Below the pieces are notes generated by a model. The model ran no database searches. It was given only the letters and a program-made list of their open reading frames with translations, and was not told the DNA's origin. A DNA stretch of 24,478 bases from JAVKSL01 sp039583695 (GTDB lineage Bacteria > Actinomycetota > Acidimicrobiia > Acidimicrobiales > JAJPHD01): positions 1 through 24,478 of the forward strand of contig JAVKSL010000044.1 in assembly GCA_039583695.1 (NCBI GenBank). The letters run 5' to 3'. Position numbers and translations under genes: made by a program. Positions 15,436 through 22,959 of this stretch are shown here, one piece after another (position 1 is the stretch's first letter; each line of letters starts with the position of its first letter).

Positions 15436-16344
15436 TCACTTGTCAACGCTGGGCGACATACCTCGCCAGTGATCGAGGACCGCCGCGAGGGTGTCGTCCA
15501 GGGGAATCTCCGGCTGCCAGCCGGTGCACACCCGCAGTCGCCCGGCGTCACCCCTGAGGACCGGAACGTCCACCGGCCGGAACAGCGCCGGGTCCACGAC
15601 CAGCCGCAGGTCGGCCTCCGCGATCTCCAGCAGCCGGCGCACGACTGCTTCCACGGACACATCGATCCCGCTACACACGTTGTACACCTGACCTGCCTCG
15701 CCAGCACCGGCCAGCATTCGATAAGCACGAACCACGTCGCGAACGTCGGTGAAGTCCCGCCGGGCCGCCAGGTTCCCGACGGGGATCTTCGAATCTCCCT
15801 CGCGCTGCGCTTCGACTATGCGCTTGGCGAGCGCCGAGACCACGAAGCTGGGCGCCTGGCCCGGCCCCACGTGGTTGAACGGTCGAACCGTCAGCACCCG
15901 CAAGCCCTTGGCCAGGTACGCCTGCTGGCCGACCAGCTCGGCGGCAGCCTTGCTGGCGGCATATGGGCTGAGCGGCCGGAGCGGCGCTTCCTCGTTGGTC
16001 GGGATGTCGCCGGGCCCAACCCGCCCGTACACCTCCGCAGAGGAGACTATCAACACGGCTGGAGTCCCCTCACACGCCAGCGCCGCCTCCACGACCGAGA
16101 CCGTGCCCAGGACATTCACCCGGTAAGCCTCTTGCGCCGCGCCCCAGGAGGCCCCCACGTGACTGAACCCCGCGAGGTGGTAGACGATCTCGGGCGCTGC
16201 CGCTATCACCTCGCCCATCACCCCTGAGGCATCGCCGACGTCCAGATCCGCGGAAGATTGGACCACCTCGTCACCAGCAGCGACCAGGTGCGCCACGAGC
16301 CAGCTCCCCACGAATCCCCGGCTGCCGGTCACGAAGGCCCGCAC
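15436..16344 (-). CDS. rmd: GDP-6-deoxy-D-mannose reductase-like SDR
   Basis: Short-chain dehydrogenase that probably reduces GDP-4-keto-6-deoxymannose to GDP-D-rhamnose. 302 aa. The NAD(P) motif is GSRGFVG at 7-13. The catalytic Tyr and Lys are Y128 and K132 in SPYAASK, with SSAEVYG just before. RPFNHVGPGQ (154-163) and RRDFTDVRDVVRAY are characteristic of the Rmd/GMD branch. No GDP-mannose dehydratase (gmd) is in the window, so the substrate assignment rests on motifs. GTG 16344 lies 3 nt after the decarboxylase stop, so it is the last gene of the operon. A related UDP- or dTDP-sugar reductase is possible. Confidence 0.8.
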   Translation of the reverse strand: MRAFVTGSRGFVGSWLVAHLVAAGDEVVQSSADLDVGDASGVMGEVIAAAPEIVYHLAGFSHVGASWGAAQEAYRVNVLGTVSVVEAALACEGTPAVLIVSSAEVYGRVGPGDIPTNEEAPLRPLSPYAASKAAAELVGQQAYLAKGLRVLTVRPFNHVGPGQAPSFVVSALAKRIVEAQREGDSKIPVGNLAARRDFTDVRDVVRAYRMLAGAGEAGQVYNVCSGIDVSVEAVVRRLLEIAEADLRLVVDPALFRPVDVPVLRGDAGRLRVCTGWQPEIPLDDTLAAVLDHWRGMSPSVDK

Positions 16345-16347
16345 CGC

Positions 16348-17619
16348 CTAGCTCACCCTCGAGGATCGTGAGCCCAGGCTCGCCATGACCCGGCAAACCT
16401 CGTCAACCATCAGATGCGGGTCGGCCTGGGGGTTGGCGAACACCGACCTCAGCCAGGTCTCCCCGCGGTGAAGGCCCAGAGAGACCGATGCGGCCTGCAG
16501 GCCGTCGCGGACCGCCACCACGTCGGCGTCCGTCGGGCGCCACAGCAAGATCCCCGTCAAAGGGCGCGCCAGGACCTCGAAGCTGCCGTCGGAGGCCACC
16601 AGTCCTTCCAGCTCCAACGCCAGGTCCATGCACCTTTCGACCCTTGCCGCCAGCCCGCTGCGACCCCAGGCCAGCAGGGTGGCCAGGAGAGGAAGGGCGG
16701 TTGCTCCATGGGAGCCCAGCAAGCCTACGTTGGGGACCGAAAGGTAGCTGGCGGTGAAAGACAGGGCCGAGTGAGCTCGCTCCGGATCGCCGAACAGCAC
16801 AATCGCCGACTCTTTGGGCTGGAACATCAGCTTGTGGGCCGACACAGACACCGAGTCCATGGCCTCCACGCCATGAAGCAGGTGGCGATGGCGGTCCGAG
16901 AAGCGCAAGGGCCCGGCCCAGGCAGCATCCAGGTGCCGCCAGGCAGCTTCGTGCCCCAGGTCGAGGGGGTCCACCGATCCCATGACCGTGGTCCCAGCCG
17001 TGAGCACGAGTGCCGAGCCCCTCAGGTTGCCCAGGCAGTCCGGGTCCAGGCGGTCGAGGGGATCCACGGGCACCGTCCGGTAGGTGATTCCCAGCAGGTT
17101 CGCCGCCTTGCGGATGCTCAAATGTGCCGCTTCGCTCGCCACGACCTCTGTGATCCCCCTACACTCACGTGCGGCCCAAAGGGCAGTGAGGTTCGCGACA
17201 GTCGAGCCCGGGACGAGGTGTCCTCCTCCCATGCCAAACCAAGGGGCCACCCATGCGATGACGGCCTTTTCGAGCTCCCTGGCAACCGGCGAGGTGTCAG
17301 GGTGGAGCAGGTTCTGGTTGCGACTGGCGGCCCACAGGACGGCGGCCCAGCTGACCCATGGCGTGGGGGGGTCCATCTGGGCGCAGTATCCCGGGTCCCC
17401 CAGCGCGCGGGCCTCGCCCAGCGCGACCTGGGCGAGCTCGGAGAGGGCGGGGCCGGAGCCGATGCCGTCCTCGGGTAGCTCGGCCGCCAGCGTCAGCCGG
17501 GGATGGGGTCCGTGGAGGCGGCCCGCGGCGTGGCTGCAGAGGGCGTCAAGGGCCGCATCGAGGCCGTCCCGGTCGGTCTGGAAATCCCCGTCGGTCTGGA
17601 AATCCCCGTCGGTGCCCAC
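16348..17619 (-). CDS. PLP-dependent group II amino-acid decarboxylase
   Basis: 423 aa. Fold type I decarboxylase: GSTVANLTAL (138-147), the ring-stacking His in ASEAAHLSIRKA (H166), the PLP-binding Asp in HLDAAWAG (D231) and the Schiff-base lysine K263 in SAHKLMFQPKESA. The HK-x-x-FQP pattern recalls L-2,4-diaminobutyrate and glutamate decarboxylases, but the substrate cannot be called. It is somewhat shorter than most of the family. The GTG start shares one base with the preceding glycosyltransferase stop (TAGTG), and rmd starts 3 nt after its end, so it is embedded in a glycan operon, an odd place for a decarboxylase. The N-terminus contains a duplicated hexapeptide DGDFQT from an 18-bp tandem repeat. 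Confidence 0.85.
   Translation of the reverse strand: MGTDGDFQTDGDFQTDRDGLDAALDALCSHAAGRLHGPHPRLTLAAELPEDGIGSGPALSELAQVALGEARALGDPGYCAQMDPPTPWVSWAAVLWAASRNQNLLHPDTSPVARELEKAVIAWVAPWFGMGGGHLVPGSTVANLTALWAARECRGITEVVASEAAHLSIRKAANLLGITYRTVPVDPLDRLDPDCLGNLRGSALVLTAGTTVMGSVDPLDLGHEAAWRHLDAAWAGPLRFSDRHRHLLHGVEAMDSVSVSAHKLMFQPKESAIVLFGDPERAHSALSFTASYLSVPNVGLLGSHGATALPLLATLLAWGRSGLAARVERCMDLALELEGLVASDGSFEVLARPLTGILLWRPTDADVVAVRDGLQAASVSLGLHRGETWLRSVFANPQADPHLMVDEVCRVMASLGSRSSRVS
17574..17609. repeat. Two perfect 18-bp repeats at the decarboxylase start
   Basis: Identical units at 17574-17591 and 17592-17609, encoding a duplicated six-residue segment at residues ~4-15 of the decarboxylase. The duplication is in frame. 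Confidence 0.9.
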
Positions 17620-18851
17620 TATTCGCTGGCCCGGCGCCGGCCCCGGGCCAGCCCCGGTGGGTCAGCCACCGCGTCAGCCCCGCGCGACAGGGCCGCACGG
17701 TAGGCGTCAGCCCCGCGCGACAGGGCCGCACGGTAGGCAGCCACGTGCCCCATCGCGCTTGCCGCCCACGTATATCGGGCCGCTACTGCAAGGCCCCGGT
17801 CCCTCCGTGCGTCCAGGCCAGCGTCCCGACGCACGGCCATGTCCAAGGCGCCGGCCAGCCCGTCGGCATCCCCCGGCTCGACCAGCAGGGCGGCGCCATC
17901 GGCAAGCTCCTCCATGACGGTCGACCTGGTGGTTACCAGTGGGGCTCCGCAGGCCAGTGCCTCCAGCACCGGGAGCCCGAAACCCTCCTCCAGAGCCGGG
18001 TAGGCAATCGCTGCGGCGTTACGGAGAAGCTCGGGGATGATTGCCTCATCGACATAGCCCAACCGGATGATGCGACCCCCGTGCCGGCACTCCGCGATCG
18101 CCTTGGCCAGGTCAGCCTCACCCCACGCTGGCGTCCCGGCGATCACCAGCGTCAGCCCCGGGTGGGCAAGGCACATCCGGTCGAACGCCCTCACCAGAGT
18201 GGGCACATCCTTGCGGGGCTCGACGGCGCCCAAAAATCCCACATAGGGCTGGTGCACGCCCAGGGCCCCCAGTGACGCCAACTCTGAAGCGGACTCGGAC
18301 CTGGACGGGTTGAATCGGGAGTGATCCACCCCGTGGGGCACCACCACAACCTCACCGACTGGCTCGCACCAGGTCACAAGTCGTCGAGCCGTGGCTTGGC
18401 TCACGCAGATGATCACATCCGCGTGAGCCGCGGCCACCCTGACTGCCCGGCGAAAGAACACCGCCTTCGACCGTTCATGCCACTCCGGATGATCGAACAT
18501 GGTGAGGTCATGGATCGTTACCACGCGGGGAAGCGACGCAGTCTCGGGCATGGTGTAGTGGGGTCCGTGATGCACAGCCACATCCAGATTGGCCAACAAC
18601 CGGGGCAACCTTGCTTGCTCCCAGATGAGGCGCATGGGCCGCGGATCGGGCGCCACCCCCATAACTCGGGCCCGAGGGGCCGCCGCCGCCCAGCGATCGA
18701 GATCGGAGGCTCGGGCCATCAAGGTCAGATCGACGTCGTCGCGTTGGCCCAAGGTCGCCACCAGGGCGCTCGTGTAGCGCCCGACACCCCCCGGCTGCTC
18801 GGGAACCGCGCTGACGTCGATGCTCACGGCCAGAGAGCCCGAAGCCTTCAA
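17619..18851 (-). CDS. Glycosyltransferase family 4 (first of three in the cluster map, last transcribed)
   Basis: Transfers sugar from an NDP-sugar to a growing glycan, retaining GT-B fold. 410 aa from TTG 18851. The TTG is chosen because GGAGGTG lies 2 nt before it within a longer GGAGGAGGTGGC, and because it overlaps the upstream stop as TTGA. The open frame further upstream is out of register with real sequence and is rejected. GGVGRY near residue 21 is the acceptor-side loop, GAVEPRKD sits at 208-215, and the NDP-binding EEGFGLPVLEA is at 288-298. No signal peptide or membrane segment. The C-terminus carries a duplicated 11-residue segment (AYRAALSRGAD) from a perfect 33-bp repeat, then an Arg-rich end. 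Confidence 0.92.
   Translation of the reverse strand: MKASGSLAVSIDVSAVPEQPGGVGRYTSALVATLGQRDDVDLTLMARASDLDRWAAAAPRARVMGVAPDPRPMRLIWEQARLPRLLANLDVAVHHGPHYTMPETASLPRVVTIHDLTMFDHPEWHERSKAVFFRRAVRVAAAHADVIICVSQATARRLVTWCEPVGEVVVVPHGVDHSRFNPSRSESASELASLGALGVHQPYVGFLGAVEPRKDVPTLVRAFDRMCLAHPGLTLVIAGTPAWGEADLAKAIAECRHGGRIIRLGYVDEAIIPELLRNAAAIAYPALEEGFGLPVLEALACGAPLVTTRSTVMEELADGAALLVEPGDADGLAGALDMAVRRDAGLDARRDRGLAVAARYTWAASAMGHVAAYRAALSRGADAYRAALSRGADAVADPPGLARGRRRASE
17671..17736. repeat. Two perfect 33-bp repeats in a glycosyltransferase C-terminus
   Basis: Identical units at 17671-17703 and 17704-17736 duplicate an 11-residue amphipathic segment at about residues 372-393. The duplication is in frame and probably recent, since the copies do not differ. 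Confidence 0.92.
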
Positions 18852-19921
18852 GCCACCTCCTCCCAGAGGGCCACATGAGCCGCCGCAGTTGACTCCCAAG
18901 TGAGCACCGCCGTGCGCAGGAGGCCGTTGGCGGACAGGCGAGCCCTGGTCGGCTCGTCGCACGCCGCTTGAACAATCCCATTGGCTATCGAGACCACATC
19001 GAGCGGGTTCACCTCGAGCGCCTGGCCGGCTGTGCTGGGCATGGGGCTCGCCACCACCGGGGTCCCCAACGACATGGCCTCGACAGCAGGGAGGCCCCAA
19101 CCCTCCAGGAGAGGCACGTACACAACGCAGCGCGCCCCGGCATACAACCCGGACAGAACTCCCGGAGCGACGGCACCGGCGAGCACCACGCCGGGAGCGG
19201 GGACTACCCCAGGTCCCCATCCACGTGGCCCCACCACCACTAGAGGCCAAGGCGCGGGAAGCCGATCTCTAGCGGCCACGAAGGCACTCATCAATCGAGC
19301 CAGGTTCTTGCGGGGCTCGAGAGTCCCCACACAGAGCAGGTAAGCGCCAGCCACACCAACAGAGGCCAGGAGGTCCGCAGTCGCCTCCGCATCAACCGGG
19401 GCCAGGTGGTCGCAACCCTCTTCCACAACAGCGACCGTACCGGGCTTGGCCCCGGCATCGAACAGGGCAGCCCCTGTGGCGGCCGACGGCACCACAAATC
19501 TTGCGCTCCTTACGAGGGTACGGGCCAGTGCGCCCTCATGCCATCGCCGCCCGCGGGGCGGGAACGCCTCCGGCAGGCACCGCCACGCCAGGTCGTGCAC
19601 ACAGGTGACACTGGGGACCGTCCCCGTGGCCGGCCCACCCAGGCAAACAGAGTGAACCACTTCCAACCCGGTGGACCGAAGTGCCAACCCGGCGTCCCAA
19701 GCACGCGTGAGCAATGCCGAAGGCAGCTGCGAGGTGGCGAGCGGAAGGCCGAGGTCGGACAGCGGGTCACCACCTGACAGGGGCGACCGGCTGGCGAGCA
19801 GGGTCACCTCGACTCCGCTGTCACCCAAGGTGGCGAGACCCTGGAGAAGGCCGCGAGCGTAGGTCCCGATCCCGCCCGGCACCCCACGGCGAAGTTGCTC
19901 GACGACGATCCCCACCCGCAC
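18848..19921 (-). CDS. Glycosyltransferase family 4 (middle gene)
   Basis: 357 aa from GTG 19921. GT-B enzyme with GGIGTYARG near residue 16, VHDLAWRCLPE around 108-118, GTLEPRKNLARLM in the middle and LLEGWGLPAVEAMSLGTPV near the end, the donor-binding Glu pair region. It starts 6 nt after the stop of the preceding glycosyltransferase and overlaps the next by 4 bp, so the three enzymes are probably made together. The donor sugar is unknown. The neighbouring Rmd suggests GDP-D-rhamnose, as inference. Confidence 0.92.
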   Translation of the reverse strand: MRVGIVVEQLRRGVPGGIGTYARGLLQGLATLGDSGVEVTLLASRSPLSGGDPLSDLGLPLATSQLPSALLTRAWDAGLALRSTGLEVVHSVCLGGPATGTVPSVTCVHDLAWRCLPEAFPPRGRRWHEGALARTLVRSARFVVPSAATGAALFDAGAKPGTVAVVEEGCDHLAPVDAEATADLLASVGVAGAYLLCVGTLEPRKNLARLMSAFVAARDRLPAPWPLVVVGPRGWGPGVVPAPGVVLAGAVAPGVLSGLYAGARCVVYVPLLEGWGLPAVEAMSLGTPVVASPMPSTAGQALEVNPLDVVSIANGIVQAACDEPTRARLSANGLLRTAVLTWESTAAAHVALWEEVA

Positions 19922-19927
19922 GGCCGG

Positions 19928-21097
19928 CTAACCGCCCTTCCCCGCCACGGCATCGCGGTACAAGGCGGCCAACCCGTCGGCGCAGCGCTCCCAGGAGAAG
20001 GCCGCCGCCCGTCGCTTGCCCCTCAGAGCGAGCTCCGCCGACGCCGCCTCATCGTCCAGGAGGCAGGCCAGCGCACCCGCCAGCTCGGCCGGGTCCCCGA
20101 CCGCCACCAGCTCGGCCCCGTCTCCCAGCACCTCTACCAGAGCTCCGGCTCGGGTCGCCACCACCGGGACCCCCCGGACCATCGCCTCCAGCGGCGGTAG
20201 CCCGAAGCCCTCATAGACCGAGGGGTACGCAAGCACGGCAGCGCTCGCGAGCAACCGGTCCCGGACTCCCGTGCTCACATAGCCGAGGCGCATGATGCGC
20301 TCTCGATAGGCCGAGCTGGCCACGGCCTCATCGAGAACAGTCGATCCCCATCCATCGGCGCCAGCGATGACCAGACCGACGTCCGGACGCTCTCCTGCCA
20401 GCTGATCGAATGCCCGAACAAGGCCGACCAGGTCCTTTCGAGGCTCCACAGTCCCGAGGGCAAGCACGTAGCGACCTACTCCGGCTGGCAGGTCCACCGG
20501 CGCTGTGGAGTCCACCGGCGCTTTCCAGGCCACCGACGCTGGGGAGTCCACCGGAGCCTCACCGGGGAGTGAGGCCCCGTGATGCACCGCCCTCACCCGA
20601 GCCGGGTCCACGCCGAATTGGTCCACGACCTCGCCGGCCACCCATTCCGACGGAGCATGCACCCACGCTCCCCGCCCCAGCGCCCGGCGCACCTGACCAG
20701 GAAAGCCCAGACTGGCTGGCTCGCACATCTGGGGGAACCGTATCGCCGTGAGGTCGTGCACGGTCACCACCAGCGCCGCCCGACGGGCCGGGGGCACCAC
20801 AAAGTTGGTTCCATGCACCACGTCCGTATCCCCCACGAACCACTCGACGGGGGGAAAGCCGAGCCAGCGCCACGCGAGGTGAAGCGGCCGGGCAGGCATG
20901 GCTCGCCCCACCGCGGCGACGCCGGGCGGCAGCTGGTCCACGATCCCCGCGCGTCTCCTCCAGCTCACGGCATAGCCGCCGACCGCCAGGTCCTCGCGCT
21001 CCCCCAAGGCCCGCAGCGCCCCCGCACAGAAGGTGGCCACCCCGGTCGGGGTGCCAAGCAGCGGCGTGGCGTCCAGCACTACCCGCAGCGAGGACAC
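19928..21097 (-). CDS. Glycosyltransferase family 4 (first transcribed gene of the glycan operon)
   Basis: 389 aa from GTG 21097, selected because TTGGTG-17 bp-TATTCT ends 6 nt upstream. Longer readings to 21439 run through the promoter and the conserved palindrome and are rejected. Motifs: DATPLLGTPTGVATF near the start, VTVHDLTAIRFP, LGTVEPRKDLVGLVRAFD, YEGFGLPPLEAMVRGVPVVA. A Pro/Val/Asp-rich insert (repeated PVDS/PVDL, DNA about 20490-20560) separates the two GT-B lobes and looks like another short-repeat expansion. It leads the operon GT-GT-GT-decarboxylase-rmd. Confidence 0.92.
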   Translation of the reverse strand: MSSLRVVLDATPLLGTPTGVATFCAGALRALGEREDLAVGGYAVSWRRRAGIVDQLPPGVAAVGRAMPARPLHLAWRWLGFPPVEWFVGDTDVVHGTNFVVPPARRAALVVTVHDLTAIRFPQMCEPASLGFPGQVRRALGRGAWVHAPSEWVAGEVVDQFGVDPARVRAVHHGASLPGEAPVDSPASVAWKAPVDSTAPVDLPAGVGRYVLALGTVEPRKDLVGLVRAFDQLAGERPDVGLVIAGADGWGSTVLDEAVASSAYRERIMRLGYVSTGVRDRLLASAAVLAYPSVYEGFGLPPLEAMVRGVPVVATRAGALVEVLGDGAELVAVGDPAELAGALACLLDDEAASAELALRGKRRAAAFSWERCADGLAALYRDAVAGKGG

Positions 21098-21103
21098 CCC
21101 CGA

Positions 21104-21132
21104 AGAATATGCCCCCTCCGCCCAGACACCAA
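21104..21132 (-). promoter_or_regulatory. Promoter of the glycan operon, leaderless
   Basis: On the minus strand, TTGGTG (21127-21132), a 17-bp spacer, TATTCT (21104-21109), then 6 nt to GTG 21097. This is the best -35/-10 pair in the window and predicts transcription starting at the first codon. Confidence 0.55.
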
Positions 21133-21199
21133 TGCCCACCCAACACCTGCCCCGGACCGGGGCATCCTGCGCCAATGGGTGCGTCGGTCGGCTGGAAGA

Positions 21200-21248
21200 G
21201 AAGCGGTTGCAGTTAGGCGCCAAAAAGCGCGCTAAGTGCAATTGCTTC
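21200..21248. repeat. Conserved 49-bp near-palindrome, copy 2, between the glycan operon and cofD
   Basis: Arms GAAGCGGTTGC (21200-21210) and GCAATTGCTTC (21238-21248) flank inner arms GTTAG and CTAAG and a CAAAAA centre. On the plus strand nearly all arm positions pair if G-U is allowed. The reverse complement matches copy 1 (5783-5831) at 44 of 49 positions with no gap. It lies 30 bp upstream of the predicted cofD -10 and about 70 bp upstream of the glycan promoter -35. Confidence 0.85.
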
Positions 21249-21277
21249 GGGTCTCCGACGACGCAACCCAAGGGCGC

Positions 21278-21283
21278 TAGGTT
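21278..21283 (+). promoter_or_regulatory. Predicted -10 of a leaderless cofD promoter
   Basis: TAGGTT, then 7 nt, then GTG 21291. No clear -35; the conserved palindrome ends 30 bp upstream, where an activator could act. Confidence 0.45.
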
Positions 21284-21290
21284 TGCTCCC

Positions 21291-22214
21291 GTGATCACCG
21301 CTCTGGCAGGGGGCGTTGGCGCAGCGCGCCTGCTTGTGGGCCTCACGAACGTCGTCGAGCCTTCACAGATATACGCGGTGGTGAACACCGCGGACGACGA
21401 GGTCGTCCACGGCCTGCATATCAGCCCCGACCTGGACACTGTGACCTACACTCTGGCCGGGGTGGTGAACCGGGACACTGGTTGGGGTCTGAGCGGCGAG
21501 ACTTGGGAGGCGATGGGGGCACTGGAGCGCTATGGGACCAGCACCTGGTTCCGCCTCGGCGACCGGGACCTCGGAACACACCTGTACCGGACTGCTCGCC
21601 TGGCCGAGAGAGCACGACTATCCGTGGTGACCTCAGAGATCACTGCAGCTTGGAGCCTGGCTCAGCGCATCGTTCCGATGAGTGACGACCCGGTGCGCAC
21701 CCGCCTCACCCTGACCACAGGAGAGGAGGTCGCGTTCCAGGACTATTTTGTCCGCCTCCGCCACTCGGTCCCGGTGAGCGCTGTGCGTTTCGTGGGAGCG
21801 GATACCGCCCTGCCCGCCCCGGGCGTGCTCGACGCCATCGCCAGAGCCGAACGGGTGATCGTCTGCCCATCCAACCCCGTGGTATCCATTGCCCCGCTCC
21901 TCGCGGTGCCCGGGATCCGAGCAGCTCTGGAGGACCGGCGGGCCGACACGGTGGCCGTGTCGCCGATCGTGGCTGGAGCAACGCTCAAGGGACCTGCCGA
22001 CCGCCTGCTCAGAGAGCTGGGTCACGAGGCTTCAGTGGTCGGTGTGGCCCGGCTCTGGGCCGGCATTGCCGCGACCCTCGTGGTGGACAGCGCTGACGCG
22101 GCCCTGGCTAGCGCCGTCGAGGCCGAGGGAATGACCTGTGTGGTGACCCCCACCGTGATGTCCCGCCCAGATGCCGCCACCGCCCTGGCCCGCTGCGTGC
22201 TGGATCTCCGGTGA
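21291..22214 (+). CDS. cofD: 2-phospho-L-lactate / phosphoenolpyruvate transferase (CofD/FbiA)
   Basis: Joins the guanylylated phospholactate or PEP moiety to Fo, making F420-0 or dehydro-F420-0. 307 aa from GTG 21291, right before the family start ITALAGGVGAARLL. NTADDEVVHGLHISPDLDTVTYTLAG (about 32-56) is the signature, with RDLGTHLYRT, FQDYFVR and VCPSNPVVSIAP following. The frame extends upstream to 21033, but that part crosses the palindrome and promoter. The stop overlaps cofE as GTGA. Whether it uses phospholactate or PEP cannot be read from the sequence. PEP is usual in actinobacteria. Confidence 0.95.
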   Translation: MITALAGGVGAARLLVGLTNVVEPSQIYAVVNTADDEVVHGLHISPDLDTVTYTLAGVVNRDTGWGLSGETWEAMGALERYGTSTWFRLGDRDLGTHLYRTARLAERARLSVVTSEITAAWSLAQRIVPMSDDPVRTRLTLTTGEEVAFQDYFVRLRHSVPVSAVRFVGADTALPAPGVLDAIARAERVIVCPSNPVVSIAPLLAVPGIRAALEDRRADTVAVSPIVAGATLKGPADRLLRELGHEASVVGVARLWAGIAATLVVDSADAALASAVEAEGMTCVVTPTVMSRPDAATALARCVLDLR

Positions 22215-22951
22215 GCGTTGCCGACATTCCGGCGGGACCGTCCGGCGCGCCAGCGCGCCAGCTCAGGGTCATCGCCGTCGAGGGCATTCCCGAAGTGCGC
22301 CAGGGTGACGTCCTCGCAGCGCTGATCGCCGCCGCGACCACCCTCCAATATGGCGATGTGGTCGTCGTCACCCAAAAGATCGTCTCCAAGGCCGAGGGCC
22401 GCCTGGTCCCCATCGACCCCAACGACCCCGGGGCGACCCAGGCCATCGTCGAGGCCGAGTCCACCCGCGTCCTGCGCCGCCGGGGGGACCTGCTCATAAC
22501 CGAGACCCGTCACGGCTTCGTCTGCGCCAACGCCGGCGTCGACCGCTCCAACGTGGAGCGGGGATCGGTAGCGCTCCTCCCGCTCGACTCCGACCGCTCA
22601 GCGCGGCGGATCCGTGACGGTCTGGCGGCGCTCACCGGGCTCAGGGTGGGAGTGATCGTATCCGACACCTTCGGTCGGACCTGGCGTCGTGGAGTCACCG
22701 ACGTGGCGATCGGCACAGCCGGGATTGCGGGGATCGTGGACCTTCGGGGAACCACCGACGGGCTGGGACTCGAGCTGGTCGCCACCGAGGTCTGTGTGGC
22801 CGACGAGCTGGCCGGCGCGGCCGAGCTGGTGATGGGCAAAGCGGGGCACATTCCGGTCGCGGTGGTGCGGGGGGTGGACCCCGCCTGGCTGCGCGAGTCC
22901 TCGGTTGCCGGCGAGGTGGTCAGACCGCCCTCGGAGGACCTGTTTCGCTGA
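22211..22951 (+). CDS. cofE: Coenzyme F420-0:L-glutamate ligase (CofE)
   Basis: GTP-dependent addition of gamma-linked glutamates to F420-0. 246 aa from GTG 22211, overlapping cofD by 4 bp. Typical CofE sequence: VEGIPEVRQGDVLA, GDVVVVTQKIVSKAEGR, ETRHGFVCANAGVDRSNV, VIVSDTFGRTWRRGVTDVAIG and MGKAGHIPVAVVRG. It ends after the ligase domain. The C-terminal nitroreductase-type domain found in mycobacterial FbiB, which reduces dehydro-F420-0, is missing. The gene is convergent with the epimerase, with only 8 bp between. Confidence 0.95.
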   Translation: MSVADIPAGPSGAPARQLRVIAVEGIPEVRQGDVLAALIAAATTLQYGDVVVVTQKIVSKAEGRLVPIDPNDPGATQAIVEAESTRVLRRRGDLLITETRHGFVCANAGVDRSNVERGSVALLPLDSDRSARRIRDGLAALTGLRVGVIVSDTFGRTWRRGVTDVAIGTAGIAGIVDLRGTTDGLGLELVATEVCVADELAGAAELVMGKAGHIPVAVVRGVDPAWLRESSVAGEVVRPPSEDLFR

Positions 22952-22959
22952 GGGACGGC

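Noticed and set aside
21033..21290. N-terminal extension of CofD
   Set aside because: It crosses the divergent promoter and the conserved palindrome; CofD proteins begin at the ITALAGGVG strand.
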